From NCBI RefSeq assembly GCF_004785795.1, contig NZ_SRRO01000001.1:248001-312000 (forward strand): DNA of 64,000 nt, given 5' to 3'. How positions within the stretch are numbered: position 1 is the first letter of the stretch; the number at the start of each line of letters is the position of its first letter. The stretch is from Nocardioides eburneiflavus. GTDB taxonomy: Bacteria > Actinomycetota > Actinomycetes > Propionibacteriales > Nocardioidaceae. Made by a program: the position numbers and the translations under genes. The notes beneath the pieces were generated by a model. It was not told the origin of the DNA. It made no database searches and saw only the letters and a list, made by a program, of their open reading frames with translations. Shown piece by piece: positions 43,227 through 53,980 of this stretch.

Positions 43227-44243
43227 TCACAGCACCCGGGCGACCCAGGCGTCGGGGTCGCTGATCTCGGCCTTGGACGGCAGGGCCTCGGGGCCGCTCC
43301 AGACGGCGTTGAAGTCGTCCATGCCGACCTTGTCGACGACGTGGCGCACGAAGACCGCGCCGTCGCGGTACTGCGCCATCTTGGCGTCGAGGCCGAGCAG
43401 CCGGCGCACGAGCCTGTCGAGGGAGCCCGCGCCCTTGCGCCGCTGGTTGAACTTGGTGCGGATCTCCGCGACCGACGGGATGACCGTGGGGCCGACCCCG
43501 TCCATCACCACGTCGGCATGGCCCTCGAGCAGCGACATGACCCCGGTGACCCGGTCGAGGATCTCCTTCTGCTCGGGCGTCGAGACGAGGTCGAGCACAC
43601 TGCCGTTGCCGCCGCGGAGCGCCTCGACCCCGCGGCGCAGGCCGTCGAGGAGCGCGCTCGGCTCGATGGTGTCGGCGACGGCGTGCATCTGGGCGAGGAG
43701 GTGAGGACCGAGCCACGGGTTCGCGGTGAACTGCACGCGATGGGTCTCCTCGTGCAGGCACACCCACAGCCGGAAGTCCGTCGGGTCGGCGCTGATCTCG
43801 CGCTCGACGTGGACGATGTTGGGGGCCACGAGGAGCAGCCGTCCGTGCGGGTCGTGGAACGGGTCGAACTGCCCGAGGACCTTGCTGCTGAGGAAGCCGA
43901 GCATGAGCCCGACCTCGGCGCCCGTGACCCGCGAGCCGAAGGCCTCGGCGAACGCGGACGGCGGGCCCTTCTTCTCGACGAGCTTGTCGACGACCGGGCT
44001 GAGGATCGTGGCGAACCCGTCGGCGTTGGCCCGCAGCCAGCCCGTACGGTCCACGACGAGCACCGGCGCGGTCCCCGTCTCGGTGTGGAGGCCGGTGAAG
44101 TCGCGCACGAGCGGGGTGGAGCGCTCGGCACCCTCGCGGAGCTCGACGACCGCCGCAGCGGCCTCGTCGGGCGAGACGTCGGGCCCGGGCCCAGCGATCC
44201 GGGATCCCACGGTGACGGCGAAGTCCCAGTCGACGAGGTTCAT
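43227..44243 (-). CDS. Zinc-dependent metalloprotease (DUF2342 family)
   Basis: A 338-residue protein with the zinc motif CLHEETHRVQF (HEETH, 164-168) and the DUF2342 core: GLMLGFLSSKVLGQFDP, LLLVAPNIVHVEREI, LLEGHADVVMDGVG and IRTKFNQRRKGAGSLDRLVRRLLGLDAKMAQYRDG. It appears next to tilS and dacB in many actinobacteria and is sometimes labelled coenzyme-F420-biosynthesis-associated; the real substrate is unknown. TACTGT lies 6 bases before the ATG. It has no signal peptide, so it acts in the cytosol. Confidence 0.88.
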   Translation of the reverse strand: MNLVDWDFAVTVGSRIAGPGPDVSPDEAAAAVVELREGAERSTPLVRDFTGLHTETGTAPVLVVDRTGWLRANADGFATILSPVVDKLVEKKGPPSAFAEAFGSRVTGAEVGLMLGFLSSKVLGQFDPFHDPHGRLLLVAPNIVHVEREISADPTDFRLWVCLHEETHRVQFTANPWLGPHLLAQMHAVADTIEPSALLDGLRRGVEALRGGNGSVLDLVSTPEQKEILDRVTGVMSLLEGHADVVMDGVGPTVIPSVAEIRTKFNQRRKGAGSLDRLVRRLLGLDAKMAQYRDGAVFVRHVVDKVGMDDFNAVWSGPEALPSKAEISDPDAWVARVL

Positions 44244-44249
44244 ACGGCG

Positions 44250-44255
44250 ACAGTA
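44250..44255 (-). promoter_or_regulatory. -10 box for the DUF2342 gene
   Basis: TACTGT on the minus strand, 6 bases before the ATG at 44243. Confidence 0.5.
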
Positions 44256-44277
44256 GCCGGGGCACGATCACCGGCGG

Positions 44278-44317
44278 GGTTTCGAGACGGTCGCTGCGCG
44301 ACCTCCTCAACCAACGG
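44278..44317 (-). repeat. Dispersed stem-containing repeat at the dacB end
   Basis: On the plus strand it reads GGTTTCGAGACGGTCGCTGC, then GCGACCTCCTCAACCAACGG, with an inner stem GGTCGC/GCGACC and a TGC loop. It contains the dacB stop codon. It matches the copy at 25450-25487 in the outer parts. Confidence 0.55.
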
Positions 44318-45848
44318 TGGGCGTCGAGCAGCGGCACGCGGCGAGGGCGGCGGCGGCGCGGTCGAGGGCCTCCTGCGCGTCGTAGCGCGCGTCGGGCGGC
44401 GACTTGTCGGCGCCGAGGACGAAGGCCATCGGCACCCCGTCCCGGTCCACGGCGATCCCGGCGAGGGCGTGCACGCCGGTCAGGGTGCCGGTCTTGGCGC
44501 GCACCAGCCCGCGTGCGACGGGAGGTCCCTCGGTGAAGCGGTAGGTGAGCGAACCGGTGAAGCCGGCCACCGGCATCCCGGTGAGCAGGCTCCGCATGTC
44601 CTCGCCACCGGGTCCGGCGGCGTGCTGGAGCAGCCCGATGAGGGTGGAGGTGGCGACCCGGTTGCGCCGCGACAGGCCCGAGCCGTCGTGCACCTCGTCG
44701 CCGGCGACGTCGATGCCGAGGCCGGCGAGGGTCTCGAGCACGCCGGCCGCGCCGGCCTCGAACGATCCGCTGCCGGCGGTGGCGAGCCCGACCTGGTGCG
44801 CGACGACCTCGGAGCCCTCGTTGTCACTGACGTCGAGGATCCGCTCGGCGACCTGCGAGAGCGGTGCGCTCGCGGCCGAGGCGAGCTCCTCGGCGGCCGC
44901 CGGGGCGATCACGCGCCGTGGCTCGCCGGCCACCTCGAGGCCGGCGGCGCGCAGGGCGTCGGCGAAGACCCGGGCCGCGGCCAGGGACGGCTCGTCGTGC
45001 TTGCGGTCGCTGTCGGGCTCGTCGCCCCCGTCGACCATCAGCGCGGTGATCGGGCTGACGATGTCGTCGGGTACGTAGTCGCGGCGCCAGGCCGGGTTGT
45101 CGCTCGGTCCGGTGAAGAGGCTGTCGTCGAAGCGGACGCGGACACGACCGCTTCCCCCGAGCGCCTCGGCGGCCTCGAGGGCCAGGGTCGTCACGTCGGC
45201 GCGGGCCGGGTAGGTGGACTCGCCCTCGGCGAGCGTGAGCGGCCTGCTGGCCAGGAGCGGGTCCCCACCGCCGACGAGCACCACCTCGCGCGGGCGCTCC
45301 CCGCGCACCACCCGCGTGGTGAAGGTGTGGTCGGGGCCCAGCGCCTCTAGCGCGGCGCCGAGGGTGAGCAGCTTGGTGGTCGAGGCCGGCAGGTAGCGGC
45401 CGTCGCCCGAGGTCCAGCCGGGCGACCCGGGCGCGAGGGGCGCGACCTCGGCGACGACGTGGCGACCGAGGTCGGGGGCGGCGAGGTCGGCGGACAGCGC
45501 CGCGGCGACCCGGTCGGGGTCGAGCGCGGGTCCGGGGACGGCGCCGGCATCGGTGCCGGCGTCGATGCCGGCGTCGATGCCGGGAGGAGCATCGTCCACC
45601 GAGGGCGGCGACCACTCCGGCAGGTCGAGCCCGGCGGGCGCGAGCACCTGCTCGGGCTCGGTCACCGGGTCGGCGGCCAGCCACGGCAGGTAGCGCGGGC
45701 CCCACTCGAACCGGTGGGCGCCCACCCCGGCAGCCAGCAGCGCGAGGACCAGGAGCGTCGGCAGCCACACCGACAGCCAGTGGCGTGCGGTCCCGCCGGA
45801 GTGGCGTACCTCACGTCGCCGGACTCTCGACCCTCTCGCTTCGCGCAT
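44307..45848 (-). CDS. dacB: D-alanyl-D-alanine carboxypeptidase/endopeptidase DacB (PBP4 class)
   Basis: A 513-residue penicillin-binding protein of class C type 4 that trims peptidoglycan peptides. One N-terminal membrane helix (WLSVWLPTLLVLALLAAGVGAH, 24-45) anchors it. The active site is Ser156-T-T-Lys159 in YLPASTTKLL; SDN is in ILDVSDNEGSE; the third box is RAKTGTLTG. A Pro/Asp linker with an IDAG tandem repeat (IDAGIDAGTDAG near 91-102) joins anchor and enzyme. ATG 45848 is preferred: CACAAT lies 7 bases upstream, and the ATG three codons earlier overlaps that box. Divergent from ppa. Confidence 0.95.
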   Translation of the reverse strand: MREARGSRVRRREVRHSGGTARHWLSVWLPTLLVLALLAAGVGAHRFEWGPRYLPWLAADPVTEPEQVLAPAGLDLPEWSPPSVDDAPPGIDAGIDAGTDAGAVPGPALDPDRVAAALSADLAAPDLGRHVVAEVAPLAPGSPGWTSGDGRYLPASTTKLLTLGAALEALGPDHTFTTRVVRGERPREVVLVGGGDPLLASRPLTLAEGESTYPARADVTTLALEAAEALGGSGRVRVRFDDSLFTGPSDNPAWRRDYVPDDIVSPITALMVDGGDEPDSDRKHDEPSLAAARVFADALRAAGLEVAGEPRRVIAPAAAEELASAASAPLSQVAERILDVSDNEGSEVVAHQVGLATAGSGSFEAGAAGVLETLAGLGIDVAGDEVHDGSGLSRRNRVATSTLIGLLQHAAGPGGEDMRSLLTGMPVAGFTGSLTYRFTEGPPVARGLVRAKTGTLTGVHALAGIAVDRDGVPMAFVLGADKSPPDARYDAQEALDRAAAALAACRCSTPTVG

Positions 45849-45855
45849 CGGGGTC

Positions 45856-45861
45856 ATTGTG
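45856..45861 (-). promoter_or_regulatory. -10 box for dacB
   Basis: CACAAT on the minus strand, 7 bases before the chosen ATG at 45848. Confidence 0.4.
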
Positions 45862-45960
45862 CGCGACACTGCCCCGAGGACAACGCGTCGGGCCATCGCC
45901 GGACGTGGCGAGCTTTGACTTGGCGACGGCCCGACGGTGTGCCGGAGAGTGGAGGAAGAC

Positions 45961-46500
45961 GTGCTGACGTTCGACGTGCTGGTGGAGATCCCCAAGGGTG
46001 AGCGCAACAAGTACGAGGTCGACCACGAGACCGGGCGCATCCGCCTGGACCGCATGCTCTTCACCTCGACCGCCTACCCGGCCGACTACGGCTTCATCGA
46101 GAACACCCTCGGCCAGGACGGCGACCCGCTCGACGCCCTCGTCATCCTCCAGTCGCCGACCTTCCCGGGCTGCCTCATCGAGTGCCGCGCGATCGGCATG
46201 TTCCGCATGACCGACGAGGCCGGCGGCGACGACAAGGTGCTCTGCGTGCCCGCGCACGACCCGCGCCTGGAGCACCTGCGCGACATCAACCACGTCTCCA
46301 AGTACGACCGGCTTGAGATCCAGCACTTCTTCGAGGTCTACAAGGACCTGGAGCCCGGCAAGTCCGTCGAGGGTGCCGACTGGGTCGGCCGCACCGAGGC
46401 CGAGCTCGAGGTGCAGGCGTCCTTCGAGCGCTTCAAGACCGAGGGCCACGGCAACGACCTCGACAACATCGCCGACGAGAGCCTGGGCGAGGACGCCTGA
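45961..46500 (+). CDS. ppa: Inorganic pyrophosphatase Ppa
   Basis: A 179-residue family I soluble pyrophosphatase that drives biosynthesis by removing PPi. [45 protein letters not shown] (metal site Asp residues) and the late [27 protein letters not shown] are diagnostic. GTG 45961 has GGAGG 7 bases upstream; the longer open frame adds 8 residues with no support. An acidic C-terminal tail extends beyond the usual 165 residues. Convergent with lon across 18 bases. Confidence 0.97.
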   Translation: MLTFDVLVEIPKGERNKYEVDHETGRIRLDRMLFTSTAYPADYGFIENTLGQDGDPLDALVILQSPTFPGCLIECRAIGMFRMTDEAGGDDKVLCVPAHDPRLEHLRDINHVSKYDRLEIQHFFEVYKDLEPGKSVEGADWVGRTEAELEVQASFERFKTEGHGNDLDNIADESLGEDA

Positions 46501-46516
46501 GCGGCGCCCGCGCCGC
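46501..46516. terminator. Short hairpin between ppa and lon
   Basis: GCGGCG and CGCCGC pair around CCCG between the two convergent stops. It is the only hairpin in the 18-base gap. Confidence 0.45.
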
Positions 46517-46518
46517 GG

Positions 46519-48885
<2,367 letters not shown>

Positions 48886-49025
48886 GTCCCGTCCAACGCG
48901 CGGCTCCTCCGGGCCCATACCCGATCCGGGTTCGCCCAACGCGAACGAGCACGTACGACGGGCCGGCGGACGCCGTGCTGGACTTGTCGACCGACATGGA
49001 CGCTGGACGCACGGTATTCCCTGTG

Positions 49026-49049
49026 TCGAGCGGACATCTGTCCGCTCGA
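49026..49049. promoter_or_regulatory. 24-bp palindrome between sigJ and lon
   Basis: TCGAGCGGACA and TGTCCGCTCGA are perfect 11-base arms around TC. It lies 55 bases beyond the sigJ stop and 141 bases before lon, so it may be the sigJ terminator or a lon operator. Confidence 0.5.
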
Positions 49050-49052
49050 GTC

Positions 49053-49085
49053 CGGCCCGGGGCCGGGGCCGGGGGCGGGGCCGGG
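49053..49085 (+). other. Potential G-quadruplex tract
   Basis: The plus strand carries five G-runs of 3-5 bases separated by 1-2 bases (GGGGCC, GGGGCC, GGGGGC, GGGGCC, GGG). This meets the usual rule for a stable intramolecular G-quadruplex. It lies directly after the palindrome. Confidence 0.55.
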
Positions 49086-49103
49086 ACCCGGGGAGCCACG
49101 CAG

Positions 49104-49985
49104 TCACCTCGCCAGCGGCACCTCGTCGACGACCCGGCCGAGCTTGTCGGGGTTGCGGACGAGGTACAGCCGCGTCACGACGCCGTCCTCCACGAGCATG
49201 GTGCCGACGCCGTCGGGCCGGCCGGCGACGACGAACTGGATCGCCGGCGAGCCGTTGAGCCACACGGGCACCAGCTCGAGTGCCTCGGGGGTGACCGCGA
49301 TGAGGAACCGGAAGACCTTGTCGCGTCCGAAGATGGGGTTGAGCGCGGCCTGCACCTTGCCGCCGCCGTCGGTCATCAGCACGACGTCGGGTGCCAGCAC
49401 GTCCATCAGCGACTGGAGGTCGCCGCCCGCGGTGGCGGCGCGGAACTTCTCGATCACCGCGTCCCGCTCGGCCGCGCTGACCGACGTCCGCGGGCGGCGC
49501 TCGGCCACGTGCGTACGCGCGCGGCTGGCGACCTGCCGTACGGCGGGCTCGTTCTTCTCGACCGCCTCGGCGATCTCGGCGTACGGCACGTCGAAGACCT
49601 CGCGCAGCACGAAGACGGCCCGCTCGACCGGCGGCAGCGTCTCCAGCACGAGCAGCATCGCCGTGGAGACGCTGTCGGCCAGCTCGACGTCGAGCGCCAC
49701 GTCGGGCGCGGTGAGCACGGGCTCGGGGAGCCAGGTGCCGACGTAGTCCTCGCGACGCCGCGCCAGCGTGCGCAACCGGTTGAGCGAGAGCCGGGTGGTC
49801 ATGCGGACGAGGTAGGCGCGCGGGTCGCGCACCTCGTCGACGAGCACGTCGGCCCACCTCAGCCAGACCTCCTGGAGCACGTCCTCGGCGTCGGCGGCGG
49901 AGCCGAGCATCTCGTAGGCGACGGTGAAGAGCAGGTTGCGGTGCGTCGTCCAGTGCTCGATCAGGCGGGTCTGCGTCGGCGTCAC
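49104..49985 (-). CDS. sigJ: SigJ-type RNA polymerase sigma factor with SnoaL-like tail
   Basis: A 293-residue ECF41-like sigma factor. Region 2 is NLLFTVAYEMLGSAADAEDVLQEVWLRWADV; region 4 is LETLPPVERAVFVLREVFDVPYAEIAEAVEKNEPAVRQVASRARTHV; the last 110 residues are an NTF2/SnoaL-like domain (AVIEKFRAATAGGDLQSLMDVLAPDVVLMTDGGGKV, NPIFGRDKVFRF, VVAGRPDGVGTMLVEDG) that controls the factor without an anti-sigma protein. GTG 49985 overlaps the stop of the AhpD-like gene (GTGA), which is the common ECF41 partner. Confidence 0.93.
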   Translation of the reverse strand: MTPTQTRLIEHWTTHRNLLFTVAYEMLGSAADAEDVLQEVWLRWADVLVDEVRDPRAYLVRMTTRLSLNRLRTLARRREDYVGTWLPEPVLTAPDVALDVELADSVSTAMLLVLETLPPVERAVFVLREVFDVPYAEIAEAVEKNEPAVRQVASRARTHVAERRPRTSVSAAERDAVIEKFRAATAGGDLQSLMDVLAPDVVLMTDGGGKVQAALNPIFGRDKVFRFLIAVTPEALELVPVWLNGSPAIQFVVAGRPDGVGTMLVEDGVVTRLYLVRNPDKLGRVVDEVPLAR

Positions 49986-50563
49986 GTCGTGATCGTCCCA
50001 GCCGGCGCGAGCGGCAGCTCGCACACGTCGCTGTAGCCCTGCGAGGCCAGCCCCATGGCCGCGTTGAAGCGCGAGCGCTCGTTCTCCACGGCGACCATCA
50101 TGGTCAGCTCCACGACGGCGGCGTGGCCGAGCTGCCTGTCGAGGGCGGCGACCATCTCGTCGGTGACCTCGGGCGGCGTCGCGGTCATCGCCTCGGCGTA
50201 CGCCATCACGTCGCGCTCGAGGTCGGTGAAGGCGTCCGACTCCCGCCAGCGCGGGACCTCGCGCACCTTGGCCTCGTCGAGTCCCTTGGCGTGGGCGAGG
50301 AAGTAGCCGAAGTCCAGGCACCACGAGCAGCCGATCGCGCCGGCGGCGGCCATCTCGGCGTACGCCTTGAGGTGCGGGTCGAGCGCGGTCCATCGCGCCA
50401 CCTTCTGCTCGAAGCCGAAGACTGCCTTCAGGACGGGCTTGTTGTGCCACAGGACGTAGGCGTTGTCGGGGACCTGGCCCCACCTGCGCCGCGCGACGCG
50501 GGTCATGATCGCGCCGTACGCGCCGTCGAGGCTGGCCTTCGGGATGCGGAAGTTGCTGGGCAT
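49982..50563 (-). CDS. Carboxymuconolactone decarboxylase/AhpD-like protein
   Basis: A 193-residue helical protein with the AhpD/CMD motif AAGAIGCSWCLDFG, where the CxxC pair (near residues 79-82) and nearby histidine/glutamate (WHNKPVLKAVFGFE) form a peroxidase-like site. It is the typical partner of ECF41/SigJ sigma factors and is usually also their target, so it may be made when the sigma factor is active. GGAG lies 6 bases before the ATG. It probably reduces organic peroxides or quinone-like compounds; the substrate is unknown. Confidence 0.88.
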   Translation of the reverse strand: MPSNFRIPKASLDGAYGAIMTRVARRRWGQVPDNAYVLWHNKPVLKAVFGFEQKVARWTALDPHLKAYAEMAAAGAIGCSWCLDFGYFLAHAKGLDEAKVREVPRWRESDAFTDLERDVMAYAEAMTATPPEVTDEMVAALDRQLGHAAVVELTMMVAVENERSRFNAAMGLASQGYSDVCELPLAPAGTITT

Positions 50564-50608
50564 GTCATCTCCATCTCTCGGGTCGATGACATGGAGACAC
50601 CGACCGCC

Positions 50609-51187
50609 TCAGGCCTGTGACAACCAGTCCTCGACGGCCTGCGCCACCTCGAGGTGGATCCCGACGGTGCGGACGGCGTCGCTCGGCACTGCCATGCTGT
50701 GGTCGGCGTCGGCCACCTCGAGGACCGTGCAGCCGGCATCGGCCAGCTCGCGGGCGACGGCGGCGTCCCACAGCTCGTCCGCCGGGCCGCCCACGAGGAG
50801 CTGCGTCCCGGGGTTGGCGGCGATGCCCTCGGCGACGACGGGGTCGACGAGGAGCGGGGTCAGCCAGATCGCGTCGAGCCCGCGCTCGGCGGCGTACGAC
50901 GCGGCGCGGGTGCCGAGCGACTTGCCGACGAGCAGCACCCGGTCCGCGTCCTCGGCGGCGTGCGCGTCCGCCACGTGCCGGCGTACCCACTGCTCGGGGT
51001 CGTCGTCACGGCGGGTGGTCGTGTCCCACCAGATCTGCTGGACGGTGAACCCGTGCTGCAGCAGGGCGCGGCGGGTGAACTCGAGGAGCGGCGCGGAGGG
51101 CGAGTACGCCCGGCCGGGCGCGACCAGCGCGACGCCGCGGCTCTCGCCGGACGGCTCCCACCTCGTCGGTGCTCCGCCGAAGGTCAT
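50609..51187 (-). CDS. Small alpha/beta hydrolase
   Basis: A 192-residue alpha/beta-hydrolase-fold protein. The nucleophile elbow is VLLVGKSLGTRAASYAA (Gly-x-Ser-x-Gly, serine near 100), the acid is likely in LVGGPADELWD, and the histidine is in EVADADHSMAVPS. It lacks a lid domain. ATG 51187 overlaps the stop of the methyltransferase gene (ATGA). Substrate unknown; proteins of this size hydrolyse small esters. No signal peptide. Confidence 0.82.
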   Translation of the reverse strand: MTFGGAPTRWEPSGESRGVALVAPGRAYSPSAPLLEFTRRALLQHGFTVQQIWWDTTTRRDDDPEQWVRRHVADAHAAEDADRVLLVGKSLGTRAASYAAERGLDAIWLTPLLVDPVVAEGIAANPGTQLLVGGPADELWDAAVARELADAGCTVLEVADADHSMAVPSDAVRTVGIHLEVAQAVEDWLSQA

Positions 51188-51864
51188 GTCGTCCCGCCCG
51201 TCCCCGGACGTACGGCCCGGAAGTAGCCCAGCGCCCCGTGCAGCTGGAGGTCCACCGTGTCGCACCCGGCCGCTCGCATCCACCGGATCGCCTCGCCCGA
51301 CGAGCACATGGGGCCGAGGATGCCGGCGCGGGCGCCGGCCCGGCGCAACGGCTCGAAGCGCGCGCCGGTGTCGGTGAAGATCGAGCTGCCGGTGAGCACG
51401 CCGCCCGGGGCGAGGACGCGCACCATCTCCTCGATCGCTGCGCGCGGGTCGGGGAAGCAGTGCAGTCCGGTGAAGGACGCGACGAGGTCGAAGGCGCCGT
51501 CAGCGAAGGGCAGCTCGCCGACGTCGGCCACCACGGGCGACACCTGGTCGGCGACCCCGCGCCGTGCCGCCGTGGCACGGGTGCGGCCCAGCATGGTGGG
51601 CGAGATGTCGGCGGCGACGACGCTCACGTCCTGGCCTGGCCGCAGCCCGCGCAGGGCCACGCCGGACCCGCTCGGGACGTCGAGCACCCGCGCGCCCGGC
51701 GGGAGCGTGCCGAGCTCGGCGGCGGCCCGGTCGACGAGGCGCAGGTCGCTGCCGGTGCCGATCCGCCACACGTGGCGGCCGACCTCGGGGTGCTCGACGA
51801 GCCAGGGGTAGATGTAGGACCACAGCGGGTCCTCGTGCCAGCCGCCGAAGCCCGGGAGCCGCAC
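51184..51864 (-). CDS. Class I SAM-dependent methyltransferase
   Basis: A 226-residue methyltransferase. GARVLDVPSGSGVALRGL near 57-74 is motif I, VVAADISPTMLGRTRA the second strand acidic position, GELPFADGAFDLVASFTGLHCFPDP motif II, and VRVLAPGGVLTGSSIF motif III. This is the UbiE/Methyltransf_11 type that acts on small molecules or quinones. GTG 51864 is one base beyond the stop of the acyl-CoA oxidase gene, so they are probably one transcript. It overlaps the hydrolase start. Confidence 0.85.
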   Translation of the reverse strand: MRLPGFGGWHEDPLWSYIYPWLVEHPEVGRHVWRIGTGSDLRLVDRAAAELGTLPPGARVLDVPSGSGVALRGLRPGQDVSVVAADISPTMLGRTRATAARRGVADQVSPVVADVGELPFADGAFDLVASFTGLHCFPDPRAAIEEMVRVLAPGGVLTGSSIFTDTGARFEPLRRAGARAGILGPMCSSGEAIRWMRAAGCDTVDLQLHGALGYFRAVRPGTGGTT

Positions 51865-51865
51865 G

Positions 51866-53944
51866 TCAGTCGTCCGAGCCGATCGGCCAGCCCAGCAGCT
51901 CGGCGCTGCGCAGCATCTCCTCGGGCACCCCGAAGGCGTCGACGAGGTCGACGGCGAGCGGCCGGACCTTGCGGCACAGCGCGTTGATCTCGCGGCTGAT
52001 CGCCTTGGACCGGGTGCTGGAGAGACGCCCGTGCTCCATGTACCAGGCGCGGTCGGCCTCGATGGTGGTCAGCGCGTGCAGGTCGCAGAGCAGGTTGAGC
52101 GCGACCTTGAGGTCGCCGTCGGGCAGCTCCGCGGCCTTGAGCACGAACGCCTCCAGCACCAGCCGCTCTGTGTGCGCGCGAGCCGCTGCGATGACGTGGT
52201 CCTGGACGCGCGAGAAGACGGCGCCGGGGTTCATCCCCTGGTCGATGCCGCGCTTGAGGCGCCTCGCGACGCCGCCGATCATGTGCTCCTCGCGGAAGCG
52301 CAGCATCGCGAGCTGGTAGTTGGGGTCGAGCAGCCCGGCCTCCTGGTCCCAGCGGTCGCCGCCGGGCAGCAGGTCGCGTACGGACTGGACGAGCTTGTGC
52401 ACCGCGGTGCGCTCGACGACGGTCTCGACCGCGAGACCCGCGACGAAGCGGGCCATGCCGAGCTGGTCCATGTCCTCGAACTCGCCGGCGTAGTCGGTGA
52501 GCAGGCCCTTGGCGACGAGCTGGAGCAGGACGTGGTTGTCGCCCTCGAACGTGGTGAACACGTCGGTGTCGGCCTTGAGGGCGGCGAAGCGGTTCTCGCT
52601 GAGGTAGCCCGCGCCGCCGCACGCCTCGCGGCACTCCTGGATGGTGCGGGTGGCGTGCCAGGTGCCGAGGGCCTTGGTGCCGGCGGCGCGCGACTCCAGC
52701 ACCCGCCGCGCGTGCTCGTCGCTGCCCTCCTCGCCTGCGCCGGGGCCGGAGAACACGTCGTGCAGCTGCCCGGCGACCACCTCCTGGGCGAAGTGGAGGG
52801 CGTAGGTCCGCGCGACCAGCGGCAGCAGCCGGCGCTGGTGCATGCCGTAGTCGAGGAGCACCTGCTCCTCGTCGGGCGAGACCGCCTCGAACTGGCGGCG
52901 GCGCACGGCGTAGCGCGTCGCGATGGTGAGCGCGACCTTGGCCGCGTTGATGCCGGCGCCGCCGACGCAGACGCGGCCCTGGACGAGCGTGCCGAGCATG
53001 GTGAAGAAGCGCTTGTTGGGGTTGTCGATCGGCGAGAGGTAGCGACCCTCGGGGGTGACCTCGGCGAACTGGTTGAGCAGCGCGGAGCGCGGCACGCGTA
53101 CGCCGTCGAACCACAGCCGGCCGTTGTCGACGCCGTTGAGGCCCATCTTGGGACCGCAGTCCTCGATGCGTACGCCGTCGAGGACCCGCCCGTCCTCGCG
53201 GATCGGGACGACGAAGGCGTGCACGCCGTGGCCCTCGCCGTCGACCTCGAGCTGGGCGAAGACCACCGCGAGCTCGGCGTGGGCGGCGGCGTTGCCGATG
53301 TAGTCCTTGCGGCTCGGCTCGTCGGGGGTGGTGATCACGAACTCCTGCGCCGCGGCGTCGTACGTCGCCACCGTGCCGAGGGCCTGGACGTTGGAGCCGT
53401 GCCCGCTCTCGGTCATCGCGAAGCAGCCCATCGTGCGGCCGGCGACGAGGTCGGCGAGGTGGGCGTCGTGGTGGTGCTTCGTGCCGAGCTGGAGGATCGC
53501 GCCGCCGAACAGGCCGAACTGGACGCCGACCTTCACCAGCACCGAGAGGTCGCCGAAGGCGAGGGTCCCGAAGGCCGCGACCGAGGCGCCGATGTCGCCC
53601 CCGCCGCCGTACGCCTCCGGGAAGCCCATGCCGGTCTGCCCGGTCCCGGCCATCATCACCACGACGTCCTTGACGCGTTCGCGGAAGTCGGCGGTGGTCA
53701 TCTGCTCCTCGTCGACGAGGATCTGCGCGTGCTCGGCGAGGTTGGCCCGGACGAGGTCGCGGACCTCGCGGTAGCGGCCGTCGAGCAGCGTCCGGAGGGC
53801 GTCGACGTCGACCTCGGGCTGCCGGTAGCCCTTGTCGGCGGGGACGTCGCTGTCATCGATGTGGGCCGTGGCAGCCTCCGGCTCCACGGTGGGCATCTCG
53901 TCGAGCGGATCGGAGGAGGTGGGCGGGACCTGGTCGGTGGCCAT
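51866..53944 (-). CDS. Acyl-CoA oxidase/dehydrogenase family protein
   Basis: A 692-residue flavoenzyme with the length and layout of acyl-CoA oxidases. GCFAMTESGHGSNVQALGTVATYD is the flavin-binding region, GPKMGLNGVDNGRLWFDGVRVPRSALL the middle beta domain, RTIQECREACGGAGYLSENRFAALKADTDVFTTFEGDNHVLLQ the C-terminal helical core with the catalytic glutamate in FEGDN, and a second helical domain follows. It oxidises acyl-CoA to enoyl-CoA. ATG 53944 is preferred because TACCGT is 7 bases upstream; a GTG at 53953 would overlap that box. Confidence 0.9.
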   Translation of the reverse strand: MATDQVPPTSSDPLDEMPTVEPEAATAHIDDSDVPADKGYRQPEVDVDALRTLLDGRYREVRDLVRANLAEHAQILVDEEQMTTADFRERVKDVVVMMAGTGQTGMGFPEAYGGGGDIGASVAAFGTLAFGDLSVLVKVGVQFGLFGGAILQLGTKHHHDAHLADLVAGRTMGCFAMTESGHGSNVQALGTVATYDAAAQEFVITTPDEPSRKDYIGNAAAHAELAVVFAQLEVDGEGHGVHAFVVPIREDGRVLDGVRIEDCGPKMGLNGVDNGRLWFDGVRVPRSALLNQFAEVTPEGRYLSPIDNPNKRFFTMLGTLVQGRVCVGGAGINAAKVALTIATRYAVRRRQFEAVSPDEEQVLLDYGMHQRRLLPLVARTYALHFAQEVVAGQLHDVFSGPGAGEEGSDEHARRVLESRAAGTKALGTWHATRTIQECREACGGAGYLSENRFAALKADTDVFTTFEGDNHVLLQLVAKGLLTDYAGEFEDMDQLGMARFVAGLAVETVVERTAVHKLVQSVRDLLPGGDRWDQEAGLLDPNYQLAMLRFREEHMIGGVARRLKRGIDQGMNPGAVFSRVQDHVIAAARAHTERLVLEAFVLKAAELPDGDLKVALNLLCDLHALTTIEADRAWYMEHGRLSSTRSKAISREINALCRKVRPLAVDLVDAFGVPEEMLRSAELLGWPIGSDD

Positions 53945-53951
53945 ACCTGTC

Positions 53952-53973
53952 ACGGTAGTGGGGGCGGTAGGTT
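53952..53973. promoter_or_regulatory. Divergent leaderless -10 boxes
   Basis: Minus strand TACCGT (53957-53952) is 7 bases before ATG 53944. Plus strand TAGGTT (53968-53973) is 7 bases before ATG 53981. The two starts are 36 bases apart. Confidence 0.55.
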
Positions 53974-53980
53974 CACCGCG

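Noticed and set aside
45541..45592. Minisatellite in dacB (IDAG repeats)
   Set aside because: Only about three imperfect 12-base units; too short to treat as a separate repeat feature.
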